A DNA stretch of 64,000 nucleotides, from NCBI RefSeq assembly GCF_018613315.1, contig NZ_JAGGQL010000016.1, forward strand, positions 62,001-126,000, given 5' to 3'. Each line of letters begins with the position of its first letter. Position 1 is the stretch's first letter. The notes under the pieces were generated by a model. That model saw only the letters and a list, made by a program, of their open reading frames with translations. It had not been told where the DNA came from and did not search any database. This DNA comes from Bacillus sp. ISL-37. GTDB taxonomy: Bacteria; Bacillota; Bacilli; Bacillales; Cytobacillaceae. The position numbers and the translations under genes are program-made. Positions 27,832 to 35,832 of this stretch are shown here, piece by piece.

Positions 27832-27858
27832 TATTTTATTTTGAAGGGACAGAGCAAA

Positions 27859-28290
27859 ATGACAAGGATTCCTGAAAAAGACCGCGATATTATGGAGCAG
27901 GCCATCTATTTGCCGATGGTACTGGTCGTGCTCAACCGGGATCTTTCTGTCGTAGAAAATAGTCCATTTAAACTGAAAAAGCCTTATTTGGAGCTAATTG
28001 AAGAAGCAATGAAAGCAGTCCAGAAAGAGCTCGCCATTGTGAAAAGCTACCTCAAAAAAAATAACCTTAAGGTTGAAGAAGTAAAACGGGATGACGCCTT
28101 CACCATGTTCCTCTTCATCTACAAAGGCTACGAAGAACAGCATAACTATTTCAATCCCCGTATCCGCAACAAAGTCCAGGAATTGATGATCCACTACCTA
28201 TTCAAGCGGTTTAAAACGGAACAAAAAGCGCAAGCGCCTCGTTCAGCCCCGACAAGCGCTGGAGGGCCTGACAGTGAAGTCGTTCTTTGA
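27859..28290 (+). CDS. yhjD: YhjD-family protein with a repeat-derived C-terminus
   Basis: A 143-residue soluble protein of unknown function, starting MTRIPEKDRDIMEQAIYLP. The conserved core ends at YEEQHNYFNPRIRNKVQELMIHYLFKRF. ATG 27859 follows GAAGGGACAG; an in-frame ATG at 27784 lacks a site. The last 21 codons (KAQAPRSAPTSAGGPDSEVVL) and the stop codon lie inside the modular repeat that begins at 28224, so the natural C-terminus was replaced. The gene has a LexA-like box in its promoter. B. subtilis also carries yhjD beside yhjE and sipV. Confidence 0.82.
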   Translation: MTRIPEKDRDIMEQAIYLPMVLVVLNRDLSVVENSPFKLKKPYLELIEEAMKAVQKELAIVKSYLKKNNLKVEEVKRDDAFTMFLFIYKGYEEQHNYFNPRIRNKVQELMIHYLFKRFKTEQKAQAPRSAPTSAGGPDSEVVL

Positions 28291-28467
28291 CTTCATTGGC
28301 AGGACCGAAATCGAAAAGCGAAGGCGACTGCCCAACTCCGACAAGCGTTGGAGGGCCTGACAGTGAAGTCGCTCTTTGACTTCATTGGCAGGACCGAAAC
28401 GTCTCGAGGAGTTAGGAGTCGCAGCTAGACAAGCGTCTCGAGGGGCTAGGCGCTGGAGCTGGATTAA
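28224..28467. repeat. modular intergenic repeat, copy 2 (invades yhjD)
   Basis: Begins AAAAGCGCAAGCGCCTCG and ends CGAGGGGCTAGGCGCTGG. It lacks the GCCCGCC hairpin module seen in the other copies and instead carries the GGGCCTGAC...GACTTCATTGGCAGGACC hairpin twice. Its first 67 bp are translated as the tail of yhjD. Confidence 0.88.
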
Positions 28468-28509
28468 GAAAACTTTATATAAAATCATTTAATAATTCTG
28501 GACAGCAAT

Positions 28510-28540
28510 TGAAAAAGAATCCGGCTGAAAACCGGATTCC
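28510..28540 (-). terminator. terminator of comK
   Basis: Minus-strand GAATCCGG / CCGGATTC stem with a TTTTTC tail. Confidence 0.88.
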
Positions 28541-28545
28541 TTGAT

Positions 28546-29124
28546 TTAGTCTTTATATACCTCACTGACGAGACTGGCATGAGGATATCCTTGTGAGTCA
28601 TTGAACCTTGGACCATGGAGAAGGTATAGCGCTTTTCGTTCGGTTTCTTTCATCCGCTGCATGAATTTGGTGCGCAGCAGGGATGTCCTTAGCAGCTGGT
28701 TTTCAAATGAATGATGGGATACTGGCAGAATCATGGATTTCTTATTCCTGAAGGTAACCTGTGTACTGTGGGCGTCCACCTTCTTATGGAATACTACATG
28801 CTCATGTGAAACCCATATGCAGTCCGGTTTTGTAGGCGAGCTTGTAGGCATGAAATATATGGAGCTTATAGGGTCGACAATGATGGGGGTTTTATGGGTG
28901 ATCCCGGTAAGCTGTTTCGTTCCTTCTTTCCTGCCTTCGTAGCTGCTTCCAAAATACTTGCAGCTTTTCTTGATAATATCTATTGGTCTGAATGGGGATA
29001 AATACTCCTCCTCTAGCTCGATCACCCTGGAGTAAACCCTGCTGCCGTATTCTTCAGGAATAATTATCATGGTAAAAGGATTTATTTCGTACTCTTCTAC
29101 TAAGTTCCTTGTGTTTCCTGTCAT
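28546..29124 (-). CDS. comK: competence transcription factor ComK
   Basis: ComK is the master activator of DNA-uptake genes, binding AT-boxes in the minor groove. This 192-residue protein carries the family core: CKYFGSSYEGRKEGTKQLTGI, HKTPIIVDPISSIYFMPT and HSFENQLLRTSLLRTKF. The length equals B. subtilis ComK (192). The ATG follows TAGGAGGTGAAGG. The roughly 190-bp divergent spacer with yhzC is very AT-rich and could hold AT-boxes (AAAA-N5-TTTT). I see imperfect ones, such as AAAATAGAACTTTT, but cannot fix their number. Autoregulation is expected from the family. Confidence 0.95.
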   Translation of the reverse strand: MTGNTRNLVEEYEINPFTMIIIPEEYGSRVYSRVIELEEEYLSPFRPIDIIKKSCKYFGSSYEGRKEGTKQLTGITHKTPIIVDPISSIYFMPTSSPTKPDCIWVSHEHVVFHKKVDAHSTQVTFRNKKSMILPVSHHSFENQLLRTSLLRTKFMQRMKETERKALYLLHGPRFNDSQGYPHASLVSEVYKD

Positions 29125-29258
29125 TCCTTCACCTCCTAAAATACCTTATACCCTATTTTACCATAAGTGTTTAAATTTTCTTTACTTACAGAAAAAGTTC
29201 TATTTTTAGTCACAATTAGTGTCCACTTATAAATTTTCTAAAAATTATAAAAATTTAG

Positions 29259-29287
29259 TTGATTATCTTTTCGATAATCCATATAAT
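29259..29287 (+). promoter_or_regulatory. sigmaA promoter of yhzC
   Basis: TTGATT at 29259-29264, a 17-bp spacer, and TATAAT at 29282-29287, about 28 bp ahead of the GTG start. Confidence 0.75.
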
Positions 29288-29314
29288 ATAAAAAAGGTCT
29301 AAGAGGTGAGGTCA

Positions 29315-29551
29315 GTGAAAGAAAAACCGTATTCTGAAATCATGAAGGCCAGTGTGATGAAACGCATTAAAGCCAAGGAATCTTTTGTTCTGGACCTGTA
29401 TGTTGACATGCTTATTTCCGAAATACAGCTTAATACTAAAAAAGAAAAACTGATGTCAAAAATTGATAAAGCAATCGATGACCGCGACAAAATTCTATTT
29501 TTAACATTGACGGAGGAATTGAAGGATCTCAACAAACAATTCGGCACTTAG
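29315..29551 (+). CDS. yhzC: IDEAL-domain protein (YhzC-like)
   Basis: A 78-residue helical protein whose C-terminal half (DKAIDDRDKILFLTLTEELKDL) matches the IDEAL domain, a short helical motif found in several Bacillus proteins of poorly known role. The start is GTG 29315 (VKEKPYSEIM) behind AAGAGGTGAG; the GTG at 29306 overlaps the ribosome-binding site. It is divergent from comK, the same neighbour as in B. subtilis, and has its own promoter and terminator. Confidence 0.82.
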   Translation: MKEKPYSEIMKASVMKRIKAKESFVLDLYVDMLISEIQLNTKKEKLMSKIDKAIDDRDKILFLTLTEELKDLNKQFGT

Positions 29552-29558
29552 ATGAGTG

Positions 29559-29588
29559 ATATCCCCTATATAGGGGATATTTTATTAT
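29559..29588 (+). terminator. terminator of yhzC
   Basis: ATATCCCC / GGGGATAT stem followed by TTTTATTATT, directly after the yhzC stop. Confidence 0.85.
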
Positions 29589-29719
29589 TACGAAATAAAG
29601 ACAGCCTTCGATTTTATGTTAAATGATTTTTACCAGAAGACGAATTTCTTAGGAGCAATTGTTATTTCCTGCACTGTTTGCAATCAGTTGCTGGCTGGTC
29701 ATTGGACTCATTCCTGAGT

Positions 29720-29749
29720 TAAAAAAAAGCCCTCATTGTCGAGGGCTTT
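29720..29749 (-). terminator. terminator of yhfN
   Basis: Minus-strand AAAGCCCTC / GAGGGCTTT stem with a TTTTTTTT tail, 5 bp after the stop. Confidence 0.88.
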
Positions 29750-29754
29750 CTTGC

Positions 29755-31041
29755 TTAATATTCATCTTCCTGTGCATTTCTCTTTTCCACTTCATAGTCC
29801 TCGAGTCTTGAAATCCTTTCAAGCATTGTCGGATGTCCATATCGGAAAACTTTCACCAGCCATGGAGGATTTACTTGGCTGAGGCCCGCCTTCGTCAGTT
29901 CCTGGAAGGCAGAAATCGCCGCATCGGTGTTATCCGTCATTTCGATCGCATACCGGTCAGCCCTTGTTTCCTGGTAGCGGGACACAAGATTGGAAACTGG
30001 GCTTGCCGCAAACATGATCATCGAAAGGAACATCAGGAACAACGGAAGCGATCTTAAGTCACCAGGGTGATGCAACTTAAATTCCTTGCCCCAGCGATTG
30101 ATTGCCCAGTTCATCAGTCTTGAGACAAAGTAAAGACCGAACAAGGAAAGGAACAAATAACCGGCAATCCCGATATATAAATGTTTCTCCACATAATGAG
30201 CCATCTCATGGGCCATGATGAACAGAATTTGGTCATCGTTCAACCTGTTCAGAGTCGTATCCCAGAGGACAATCCTCGAATTGGAGCCAATTCCCGTAAC
30301 ATAAGCATTAAGAGCGTTTGTCTTTTCAGCCATATCCACTTCAAATACATGCTCAGCTGGAATATTAGCCTGCCCCGCGATATCAAGGATCTTAGACTCC
30401 AGCTCTTTATTTTTCAACGGGGAAAAATCATTGTACAGCGGGTCGATCACGACAGGCTGCAGAAACATGATAAACAAAGTGAACGGTACAGATAGCATCC
30501 ACGCAAACAGCCACCAGAATCTTTTAAACTTGTTCATCAGCCAGTAAAGGACAACGACAATGACGAACATCATGGCATAATTGATCCAGAAATCAATCAG
30601 CTCATCCTTCATCCACGAGGCGAATGACTGTGTTGATATATTATAGGTCTTAGACAGCGTATAACTGATGTAACTTAGAGGGAACGTCGCGACGTAAGCA
30701 AAAAATGAAAGCCAAATCAAATAAATCGCTGTTTGGCCATACTTATTCTTCGCCGTCTCTTCTCCCCATTTCTTAAAAGCTTTTGAAAGTCCCAGGAGCA
30801 AAATCAAAAAGTAAAACAGCCATTCAAAAGGTGTCGACAGGAAAAACAATAAATTCCTAACTTTTGAGTATTCCTCGCTTAGCATTAATTCCCTTCCGTT
30901 TAAAAACGTTGCCGGGTCCGCCCTCGAACCTTCGAACTCAAATGGAAGATTCGTATCTGCAAAGTAAAATAAATACCAGTAAACCGCGAAACCATAGAGC
31001 ACATAGGCGATCACACCATAAAAACCCATCTTTCTCGCCAT
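29755..31041 (-). CDS. yhfN: M48-family (CAAX-type) membrane zinc metallopeptidase YhfN
   Basis: A 428-residue polytopic membrane protease like yeast Ste24. It has about seven hydrophobic segments and the zinc motif HEMAHY near residue 280, with a distal Glu in YQETRADRYA. ATG 31041 (MARKMGFYGVIAY) follows GGGGGAG; an in-frame start at 31065 overlaps that site. The B. subtilis orthologue sits in the same neighbourhood. Bacterial substrates are not firmly known. It is monocistronic. Confidence 0.9.
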   Translation of the reverse strand: MARKMGFYGVIAYVLYGFAVYWYLFYFADTNLPFEFEGSRADPATFLNGRELMLSEEYSKVRNLLFFLSTPFEWLFYFLILLLGLSKAFKKWGEETAKNKYGQTAIYLIWLSFFAYVATFPLSYISYTLSKTYNISTQSFASWMKDELIDFWINYAMMFVIVVVLYWLMNKFKRFWWLFAWMLSVPFTLFIMFLQPVVIDPLYNDFSPLKNKELESKILDIAGQANIPAEHVFEVDMAEKTNALNAYVTGIGSNSRIVLWDTTLNRLNDDQILFIMAHEMAHYVEKHLYIGIAGYLFLSLFGLYFVSRLMNWAINRWGKEFKLHHPGDLRSLPLFLMFLSMIMFAASPVSNLVSRYQETRADRYAIEMTDNTDAAISAFQELTKAGLSQVNPPWLVKVFRYGHPTMLERISRLEDYEVEKRNAQEDEY

Positions 31042-31202
31042 AGCTTCTCCCCCTTTTACGTACAACCATGTCTATAACTATTTTAATCCTTTGTCCTAAA
31101 AATAGAACAAGTTATTGATGGCTGGGGAAAATGCTTAGCAACATTTTTTAAGTTCTTCGGCTCTTCCACTTTTGGGTACATGTTCCTCCAACATGAAATT
31201 GT

Positions 31203-31355
31203 TTGCATAAGGGTATCTTTCGGCTTGGATGGTACCCTTATAGAGGAGGATTGGCTTGCATAAGGGTATCTTTCGGCTTGAATGGTACCCTTATAGAGGA
31301 ACATTGGCTTGCATAAGGGTATCTTTAGATTCTATCGGTACCCTTATGCAAGAGG
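31203..31355. repeat. tandem palindromic repeat array, 53-bp unit, 3 copies
   Basis: Each unit begins TTGCATAAGGGTATCTTT and ends GGTACCCTTATAGAGGA, so ATAAGGGTA pairs with TACCCTTAT. Unit starts are 31203, 31256 and 31309. The last copy has a different loop but a longer, perfect stem (GCATAAGGGTA / TACCCTTATGC). The rest of 31042-31483 shows no gene. Confidence 0.85.
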
Positions 31356-31483
31356 AATGGCTTTCATGTGGAGTAAGAAGAAAGCACCTTATTTAAGAAA
31401 AGTATAAAGGGGTGTTTGGTTACCTATACGCTAAAAGAAATTCCACTTTTCTCCGTTTATTCATCAATTTGTTGTTAACACCA

Positions 31484-31516
31484 AAAGAGTACCAGGAAAA
31501 CTCCTGATACTCTTTT
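31484..31516 (-). terminator. terminator of the sulfonate/nitrate-type ABC operon
   Basis: Minus-strand AAAAGAGTATCAGGAG / CTCCTGGTACTCTTTT-type stem abutting the stop codon of the binding-protein gene. Confidence 0.78.
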
Positions 31517-31518
31517 TA

Positions 31519-32517
31519 TTAGTTTAGAAAACTACCGTCAATCAATGTTTTGAAATCCGGCTTATCCTTAAGGAACTTCAATGCGTAAGATGAATCTGAG
31601 AAGTCCTGGATTGCCTGTGCATCGACTTCATGGGTAAAACCAATTCGCTCCCACGCTAGCTCGACAACATCTTTTTCAAGCTCTTGTCCTGTTGTTTCTT
31701 TAATGTCTTTAATCGTAATTTCCTGTGCTTCAGCTGGATTTTCATTAATGAATTTAACAGCATCTTTATGTGCAGCAATAATTTTTTGGACAGTTTCTGG
31801 ATTTTTCTCGATCATTTTTCCGGAAGTGACCATTACGGATGCAGGAAGCGTTTCTCCGAATGATACTTCATCCCAGCCAATGACGACTTCTGCGCCTGTT
31901 TCTTTTTCGATGACAGCTGCCCATGGCTCTGGAGCTACAGCGATATCTACCTTGCCTGACTTCAGCATCGCGGCGTATTGTGCTGGCTGGCCAGTAAGGT
32001 GTTTCATTGTTCCGCCGATTCGCTGTGATGTGATTCCTTGTTCTTCGAGGTATGTTTCATATTGGACGTCGTGAGTGCAGCCAACTCCCGGGGTGATGAA
32101 TGTCTTGCCAGCGAAGTCTTCAACTGAGTCAATCTCGACACCTTTTCTTGCCAAAACTACCGTGCCGCCGGTAGAAGCACCGGCAATAATCTTAACATCA
32201 GCACCAGTTGAGTAATTATTCATCGCCGGACCCGGTCCAACTAGACCCGCATCGATCTCACCCGTTTTCAGTGCAGTCATGAACGAACCGCCTTCAGCAA
32301 ATGTCTTATATTCGATTGTTGTTCCATCACCAAGCTGCTGTTCAAAGAAGCCCTTATCTTTGGCCACCATCGCAGGCACGTGGTTGATGTTTGGGAAGTA
32401 GCCGATGACGATTTTTTCCTTGCCTGCTGAGGTTGACGTTGAATTGCTTGAACCGCAACCAGCGAGTACCATCGCAGCAGTAAACAACATTGTTAAAATT
32501 AAAATAGCTTTTTTCAT
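31519..32517 (-). CDS. ABC transporter substrate-binding lipoprotein (SsuA/TauA/NMT1 family)
   Basis: A 332-residue receptor with a lipoprotein signal (MKKAILILTMLFTAAMVLAGC; lipidated Cys near residue 21) and an NMT1-like domain starting KIVIGYFPNINHVPAM. This family binds sulfonates, taurine, nitrate or pyrimidine precursors; the ligand cannot be fixed from sequence. The ATG follows AGGAGGAAAAA. MITE-like element B separates it from the permease gene, so receptor expression may be tuned separately. Confidence 0.9.
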   Translation of the reverse strand: MKKAILILTMLFTAAMVLAGCGSSNSTSTSAGKEKIVIGYFPNINHVPAMVAKDKGFFEQQLGDGTTIEYKTFAEGGSFMTALKTGEIDAGLVGPGPAMNNYSTGADVKIIAGASTGGTVVLARKGVEIDSVEDFAGKTFITPGVGCTHDVQYETYLEEQGITSQRIGGTMKHLTGQPAQYAAMLKSGKVDIAVAPEPWAAVIEKETGAEVVIGWDEVSFGETLPASVMVTSGKMIEKNPETVQKIIAAHKDAVKFINENPAEAQEITIKDIKETTGQELEKDVVELAWERIGFTHEVDAQAIQDFSDSSYALKFLKDKPDFKTLIDGSFLN

Positions 32518-32540
32518 TAGTTTTTCCTCCTTATTTTATG

Positions 32541-32725
32541 ATTTCTGTTTTCGTGAAAATTGTTGTTAAAATCCTAAAGCCGATTTAACGTGATACACGC
32601 CATTTTGTATGTCGATACCAAGTTTGCAAGCTCTTTTCTCATAATCGTTAAGTTTGTGTATAAAATAAGGCAATTCAATCTTATAGTGTAGTCAATAGCA
32701 ACAAAGTTTGAGAAAAGAGCCTTTA
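32541..32725. mobile_element. MITE-like element B (about 185 bp)
   Basis: Nearly the same sequence as element A along most of its length (shared blocks TTGTTGTTAAAATCCTAAAG, GCAAGCTCTTTTCTCA, TGAGAAAAGAGCCTTTA). It has the same orientation relative to transcription. One end forms part of the permease stop codon (TAAAGGCTC on the minus strand); the other lies just ahead of the next gene's ribosome-binding site. Confidence 0.72.
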
Positions 32726-33478
32726 TGAATCAAGTCCCCAGCGATTGAGCACTGATTTTTCGATGCGCTGGAAAATTAACTGGTCTACGATTGTTCCAAT
32801 GACACCAATAATGATCATGACGCCGATTACAAGACCCATATCACCGAAATCCGAAGCATATCGAAGGGTATATCCGAGACCGGGACCCGTGCTTAAAAGT
32901 TCCCCTGCCATCAGGGCCCTCCAGGCAAATGCCCAAGCCAGTCTTGATCCGGTAACCACATAAGGGATCGCTGCTGGAAAAATGACCCTCTTATATAAGT
33001 TCCAGCCAGTCACTCCCATCGTTTTTGCAGCCTTTATAAATAAAGGTGAAACATTTTTAATGCCCACCCTGATATTAAGGGTCATGACAAATGTTCCTCC
33101 GAGAACCACCACGAAAATTACAGCTTTCTCGTTCATACCGAACCACATGATCGCAAGCGGCAGCCAAACGATGCTCGGTACACTTTGAAACGCGAGGACG
33201 ATTGTTCCCAGTGTTTCATCCGCCGTCTTGGATTTTGCGAGCAGGACTCCAAGCGCAGTCCCGATTACCAGCGATAGTCCGAGACCAATCGCAAGACGTT
33301 TAAAGCTGGCGATCAGATCATAGATCAAGGTTTTATCCTGGAAACCTGTTATAAGTGCCTCGAGGACCTTTTCAGGGGACGGTAGGATGATTGGCATCCA
33401 CCATTCCAGCTTGCTTCCGGTGTACCAGAATGCAATGATGGCAGCGAAAAATATGATTCTCTTAATGTGCGGATTCAT
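32723..33478 (-). CDS. ABC transporter permease (SsuC/TauC family)
   Basis: A 251-residue permease with six predicted membrane segments and the EAA loop AAKTMGVTGWNLYKRVIFPA. ATG 33478 (MNPHIKRIIFF) follows GGGAGGAG and lies 17 bp inside the end of the ATPase gene. The in-frame upstream start at 33514 would deepen that overlap and has no ribosome-binding site. It partners the ATPase and the lipoprotein in one importer. Confidence 0.9.
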   Translation of the reverse strand: MNPHIKRIIFFAAIIAFWYTGSKLEWWMPIILPSPEKVLEALITGFQDKTLIYDLIASFKRLAIGLGLSLVIGTALGVLLAKSKTADETLGTIVLAFQSVPSIVWLPLAIMWFGMNEKAVIFVVVLGGTFVMTLNIRVGIKNVSPLFIKAAKTMGVTGWNLYKRVIFPAAIPYVVTGSRLAWAFAWRALMAGELLSTGPGLGYTLRYASDFGDMGLVIGVMIIIGVIGTIVDQLIFQRIEKSVLNRWGLDS

Positions 33479-34259
33479 CTGCAAGCTCCTCCCTGATGAC
33501 TTTGTCGATCTCATTCTTCAGATAACTCATAATGTACTCTTCCAATTCAACCATCTCTTTTTTATGCTCATGACGGGGTCTTGGAATTCCTACTTTAATA
33601 TCTTTAAGAATCACCCCTGGCTTCGTTCCCATCACAATGATCCGGTCTGATAGCTTAATGGATTCAGAGATACTGTGAGTGACGAACAAGATTGTTTTCT
33701 GTGTTTCCGCCCAGATCGTCTCCAGCTGATCATGTAGCCGCGAACGCGTTTGTTCGTCCAGTGCGCCGAATGGTTCATCCATCAAAAGGATTTCCGGATT
33801 CATTGCAAGCGCCCTGGCAATCGCCACCCGCTGCTGCATTCCTCCTGAGAGCTCGTGAGGATAGTGTGAAAGGTATTTGCTAAGCTGTACCTTTTGTAAT
33901 TGTTTCTTTGCCTCCGCTTCGGCCTGTTTCTTTGGCATTTCCTGTTTAAGCGGGAAGAGAACATTCTCCAGGACGTTCAGCCACGGAAACAACGCTGCCT
34001 GCTGGAAAACCATGCCCCTGTCCTTTCCTGGTTTATCTATCTTTTTGCCCGAGACAATAATTTCGCCGCTCGTTGCTGGTGTCAATCCCGCCACTATTGA
34101 GAGAAGCGTCGATTTTCCACACCCCGATGGACCAAGAATCGATACAAATTCACCTTTATTCACTCCTAGATTAATATCTTTTAAAATATCAACCTGGTGA
34201 TTATTTTTGTCTGCGTACTGTTTGTTTACCTTGCTGATATCTATAAACAACTTAACCAC
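33462..34259 (-). CDS. ABC transporter ATP-binding protein (SsuB/TauB family)
   Basis: A 265-residue ATPase with Walker A GPSGCGKST, the Q-loop FQQAALFPWL, signature ELSGGMQQRVAIARAL, Walker B LLMDEPFGALD and switch His VTHSISES, typical of nitrate/sulfonate/taurine importers. The start is uncertain. GTG 34259 opens the frame, but a TTG at 34250 has the better ribosome-binding site (GGGTGG, 5 bp away). It is the first gene of the operon, behind a near-perfect promoter. Confidence 0.9.
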   Translation of the reverse strand: MVKLFIDISKVNKQYADKNNHQVDILKDINLGVNKGEFVSILGPSGCGKSTLLSIVAGLTPATSGEIIVSGKKIDKPGKDRGMVFQQAALFPWLNVLENVLFPLKQEMPKKQAEAEAKKQLQKVQLSKYLSHYPHELSGGMQQRVAIARALAMNPEILLMDEPFGALDEQTRSRLHDQLETIWAETQKTILFVTHSISESIKLSDRIIVMGTKPGVILKDIKVGIPRPRHEHKKEMVELEEYIMSYLKNEIDKVIREELADESAH

Positions 34260-34305
34260 CCTATTCTCATAAAACTTATTAGTTTAGTCGGAATTAATAA
34301 AGTTA

Positions 34306-34333
34306 ATTATAATGTATTCCTTCATCTTGTCAA
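34306..34333 (-). promoter_or_regulatory. sigmaA promoter of the ABC operon
   Basis: Minus strand TTGACA (34333-34328), 16-bp spacer, TATAAT (34311-34306): a consensus promoter. AT-rich sequence downstream of the start could carry an operator. Confidence 0.82.
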
Positions 34334-34418
34334 CATTTCATTCTTTTATAAAATCTGGCAGCCCGTTTTTCTTCAGTTGAATTTTGCGAACTTCCAATTT
34401 CCCAGCAAGCTACTGATG

Positions 34419-34454
34419 CAAAAAAAAAAAATAGACCCGCATAGCGCAGGTCTA
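34419..34454 (-). terminator. terminator of azlCD
   Basis: Minus-strand AGACCTGC / GCGGGTCT stem followed by a run of twelve T. It overlaps the azlD stop codon. Confidence 0.88.
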
Positions 34455-34757
34455 GAAAAAATAGGAATATAAAGTCAACACGGAGATGGAACCGATCACG
34501 ACCACAATGACATTTGCGCCCATAAAAGCAACGATAAAAGCTGCGGCAGCACCAATGAGTCCATACCAGATATCTTCCTGGATAAACAAGATTGCCGGGA
34601 AGATCAGCGCGCCGAGAGTGGCATAAGGAACATTTTTCAGGATACCCTGCAGGAATGGCGGAAGTTCTTTTCCACGGAACATCACAAACGGCAGCATCCT
34701 CGGTATGTAGGTAACGATGGCCATACCTATGATCATGATAACAATTTCTTTACTCAT
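34452..34757 (-). CDS. azlD: AzlD-family branched-chain amino acid export subunit
   Basis: A 101-residue membrane protein with about four helices, starting MSKEIVIMIIGMAIVTYIPR. It is the small partner of AzlC in branched-chain amino acid (and 4-azaleucine) efflux. The gene overlaps azlC by 8 bp, so the two are translationally coupled. Family length and the ITYxPR-like segment support the call. Confidence 0.88.
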   Translation of the reverse strand: MSKEIVIMIIGMAIVTYIPRMLPFVMFRGKELPPFLQGILKNVPYATLGALIFPAILFIQEDIWYGLIGAAAAFIVAFMGANVIVVVIGSISVLTLYSYFF

Positions 34758-35478
34758 CTGTTTCTGTCCCCCTGCCCTTCTTGAATGTTTCTACTGCCTC
34801 TACAAGAATCGCTGATAGCAGTGTTGCCAGCACGATGGCCCAGCCTGTAGACATAAGTTCAGCCATCGTAAAAATCGAATTGAACGCCGCTGCGATTACG
34901 GCAAGGTATACAACTTTCACATTGCCTTTCATCGACGGGACTAGTAATCCCACAAACATGGCATACAAAGCGACTGACATACTTTCCTGAAGGGTCTGCG
35001 GTAATCCTGCCCCAATGATGAAGCCTAACCCCGAGAAAACAACCCAGCTTGAGTAAGCAGTAAGGTTCAAGCCGAACATATAACGGGCATTGATTGTGCC
35101 CTCGCGTGTCGCTGCGACTGAAAATGTCTCATCGGTAATCCCGAATGAATAGCCCATTCTCGCTCCCACGGTATCCTCTTCTGCTTTTTCATTCAAGGAC
35201 GCAGACATGAGAAAATGGCGGATATTCACGATAAAGGTCGTGAGGATGACCTCAAAAATCCCAATCCCCTGGGCGAGGAGACTTAATGAAATATATTGTG
35301 CGGCTCCCGCAAACACCAGCAAGCTCATCATGACCGTCTCGCTAAGTGCAAGTCCCGTTGTCTTGGCAATCAGGCCAAAGGTAAGCGCAACCGGCATATA
35401 GCCTATCGCAATGCTGATGCCAGATTGAATCCCTCTTTTAAAATCTGTTGCCTGCTTAACAACCAATGTGCTTTCCAT
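34750..35478 (-). CDS. azlC: AzlC-family branched-chain amino acid exporter
   Basis: A 242-residue membrane protein with several helices and the family segments SIAIGYMPVALTFG and FAGAAQYISLSLLA. With AzlD it exports branched-chain amino acids. The ATG at 35478 follows AAGGCGGGAAG. The promoter has TATAAT at 35543-35538, overlapped at its upstream edge by a palindrome that could be an operator. No Lrp/AzlB-type regulator gene is adjacent. Confidence 0.9.
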   Translation of the reverse strand: MESTLVVKQATDFKRGIQSGISIAIGYMPVALTFGLIAKTTGLALSETVMMSLLVFAGAAQYISLSLLAQGIGIFEVILTTFIVNIRHFLMSASLNEKAEEDTVGARMGYSFGITDETFSVAATREGTINARYMFGLNLTAYSSWVVFSGLGFIIGAGLPQTLQESMSVALYAMFVGLLVPSMKGNVKVVYLAVIAAAFNSIFTMAELMSTGWAIVLATLLSAILVEAVETFKKGRGTETDE

Positions 35479-35542
35479 TCGCTTCCCGCCTTTCTATCAC
35501 TATGTAAAAATCAAATTCCTTTAATCAATTAAAATATATTAT

Positions 35543-35569
35543 ACATACTTCCAGCACCTTGGAAAAGTA
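35543..35569. promoter_or_regulatory. palindrome at the azlC promoter
   Basis: ATACTTCCA-N6-TGGAAAAGTAT is an inverted repeat with one extra base in the right arm. It sits between the -10 (TATAAT at 35538-35543, minus strand) and the -35 position of azlC. It would suit a repressor operator. Confidence 0.4.
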
Positions 35570-35634
35570 TTTCTTTTATCGAAATAATTTAGCTGGGGCA
35601 ATTTTTGTGACATGCAGGCAGCTAATAATGCAGT

Positions 35635-35740
35635 TGGTCGATATATTCGTAGATGTGGTCGATATATTCAAAAATCCGCTGATATATCCGAAAAAGTGGT
35701 CGATATATTTAAAAATCCGCTGATATATCCGAAAAAGTGG
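35635..35740. repeat. tandem palindromic repeat array, 41-bp unit, about 2.5 copies
   Basis: Units TGGTCGATATATT ... CCGCTGATATATCCG carry inverted GATATAT / ATATATC arms. Two full copies are preceded and followed by partial ones. The rest of the 35479-35802 spacer holds only the azlC promoter. Confidence 0.82.
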
Positions 35741-35802
35741 TCTAAATCATCAAGCTATGCAACCGTTGCGGTCCTCAACTTCGAGCTCTGCCTCAAAAAA
35801 GA

Positions 35803-35828
35803 CTAAAAAACACGGCCTCGGCCGTGTT
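35803..35828 (-). terminator. terminator of the enoyl-CoA hydratase gene
   Basis: AACACGGC-CTCG-GCCGTGTT stem with a TTTTTTAG tail on the minus strand. Confidence 0.87.
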
Positions 35829-35832
35829 ATAA

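Noticed and set aside
29125-29258. Defined ComK boxes at the comK promoter
   Set aside because: The region is so AT-rich that many imperfect AAAA-N5-TTTT matches occur; I could not pick a convincing pair with the required helical spacing.
34270-34302. CymR-type (cysteine/sulfur) operator after the ABC-operon promoter
   Set aside because: TAAAAC...ATT and GGAATTA half-motifs are present, but the spacing is 3 bp longer than the known CymR box, and AT-rich chance matches are easy.
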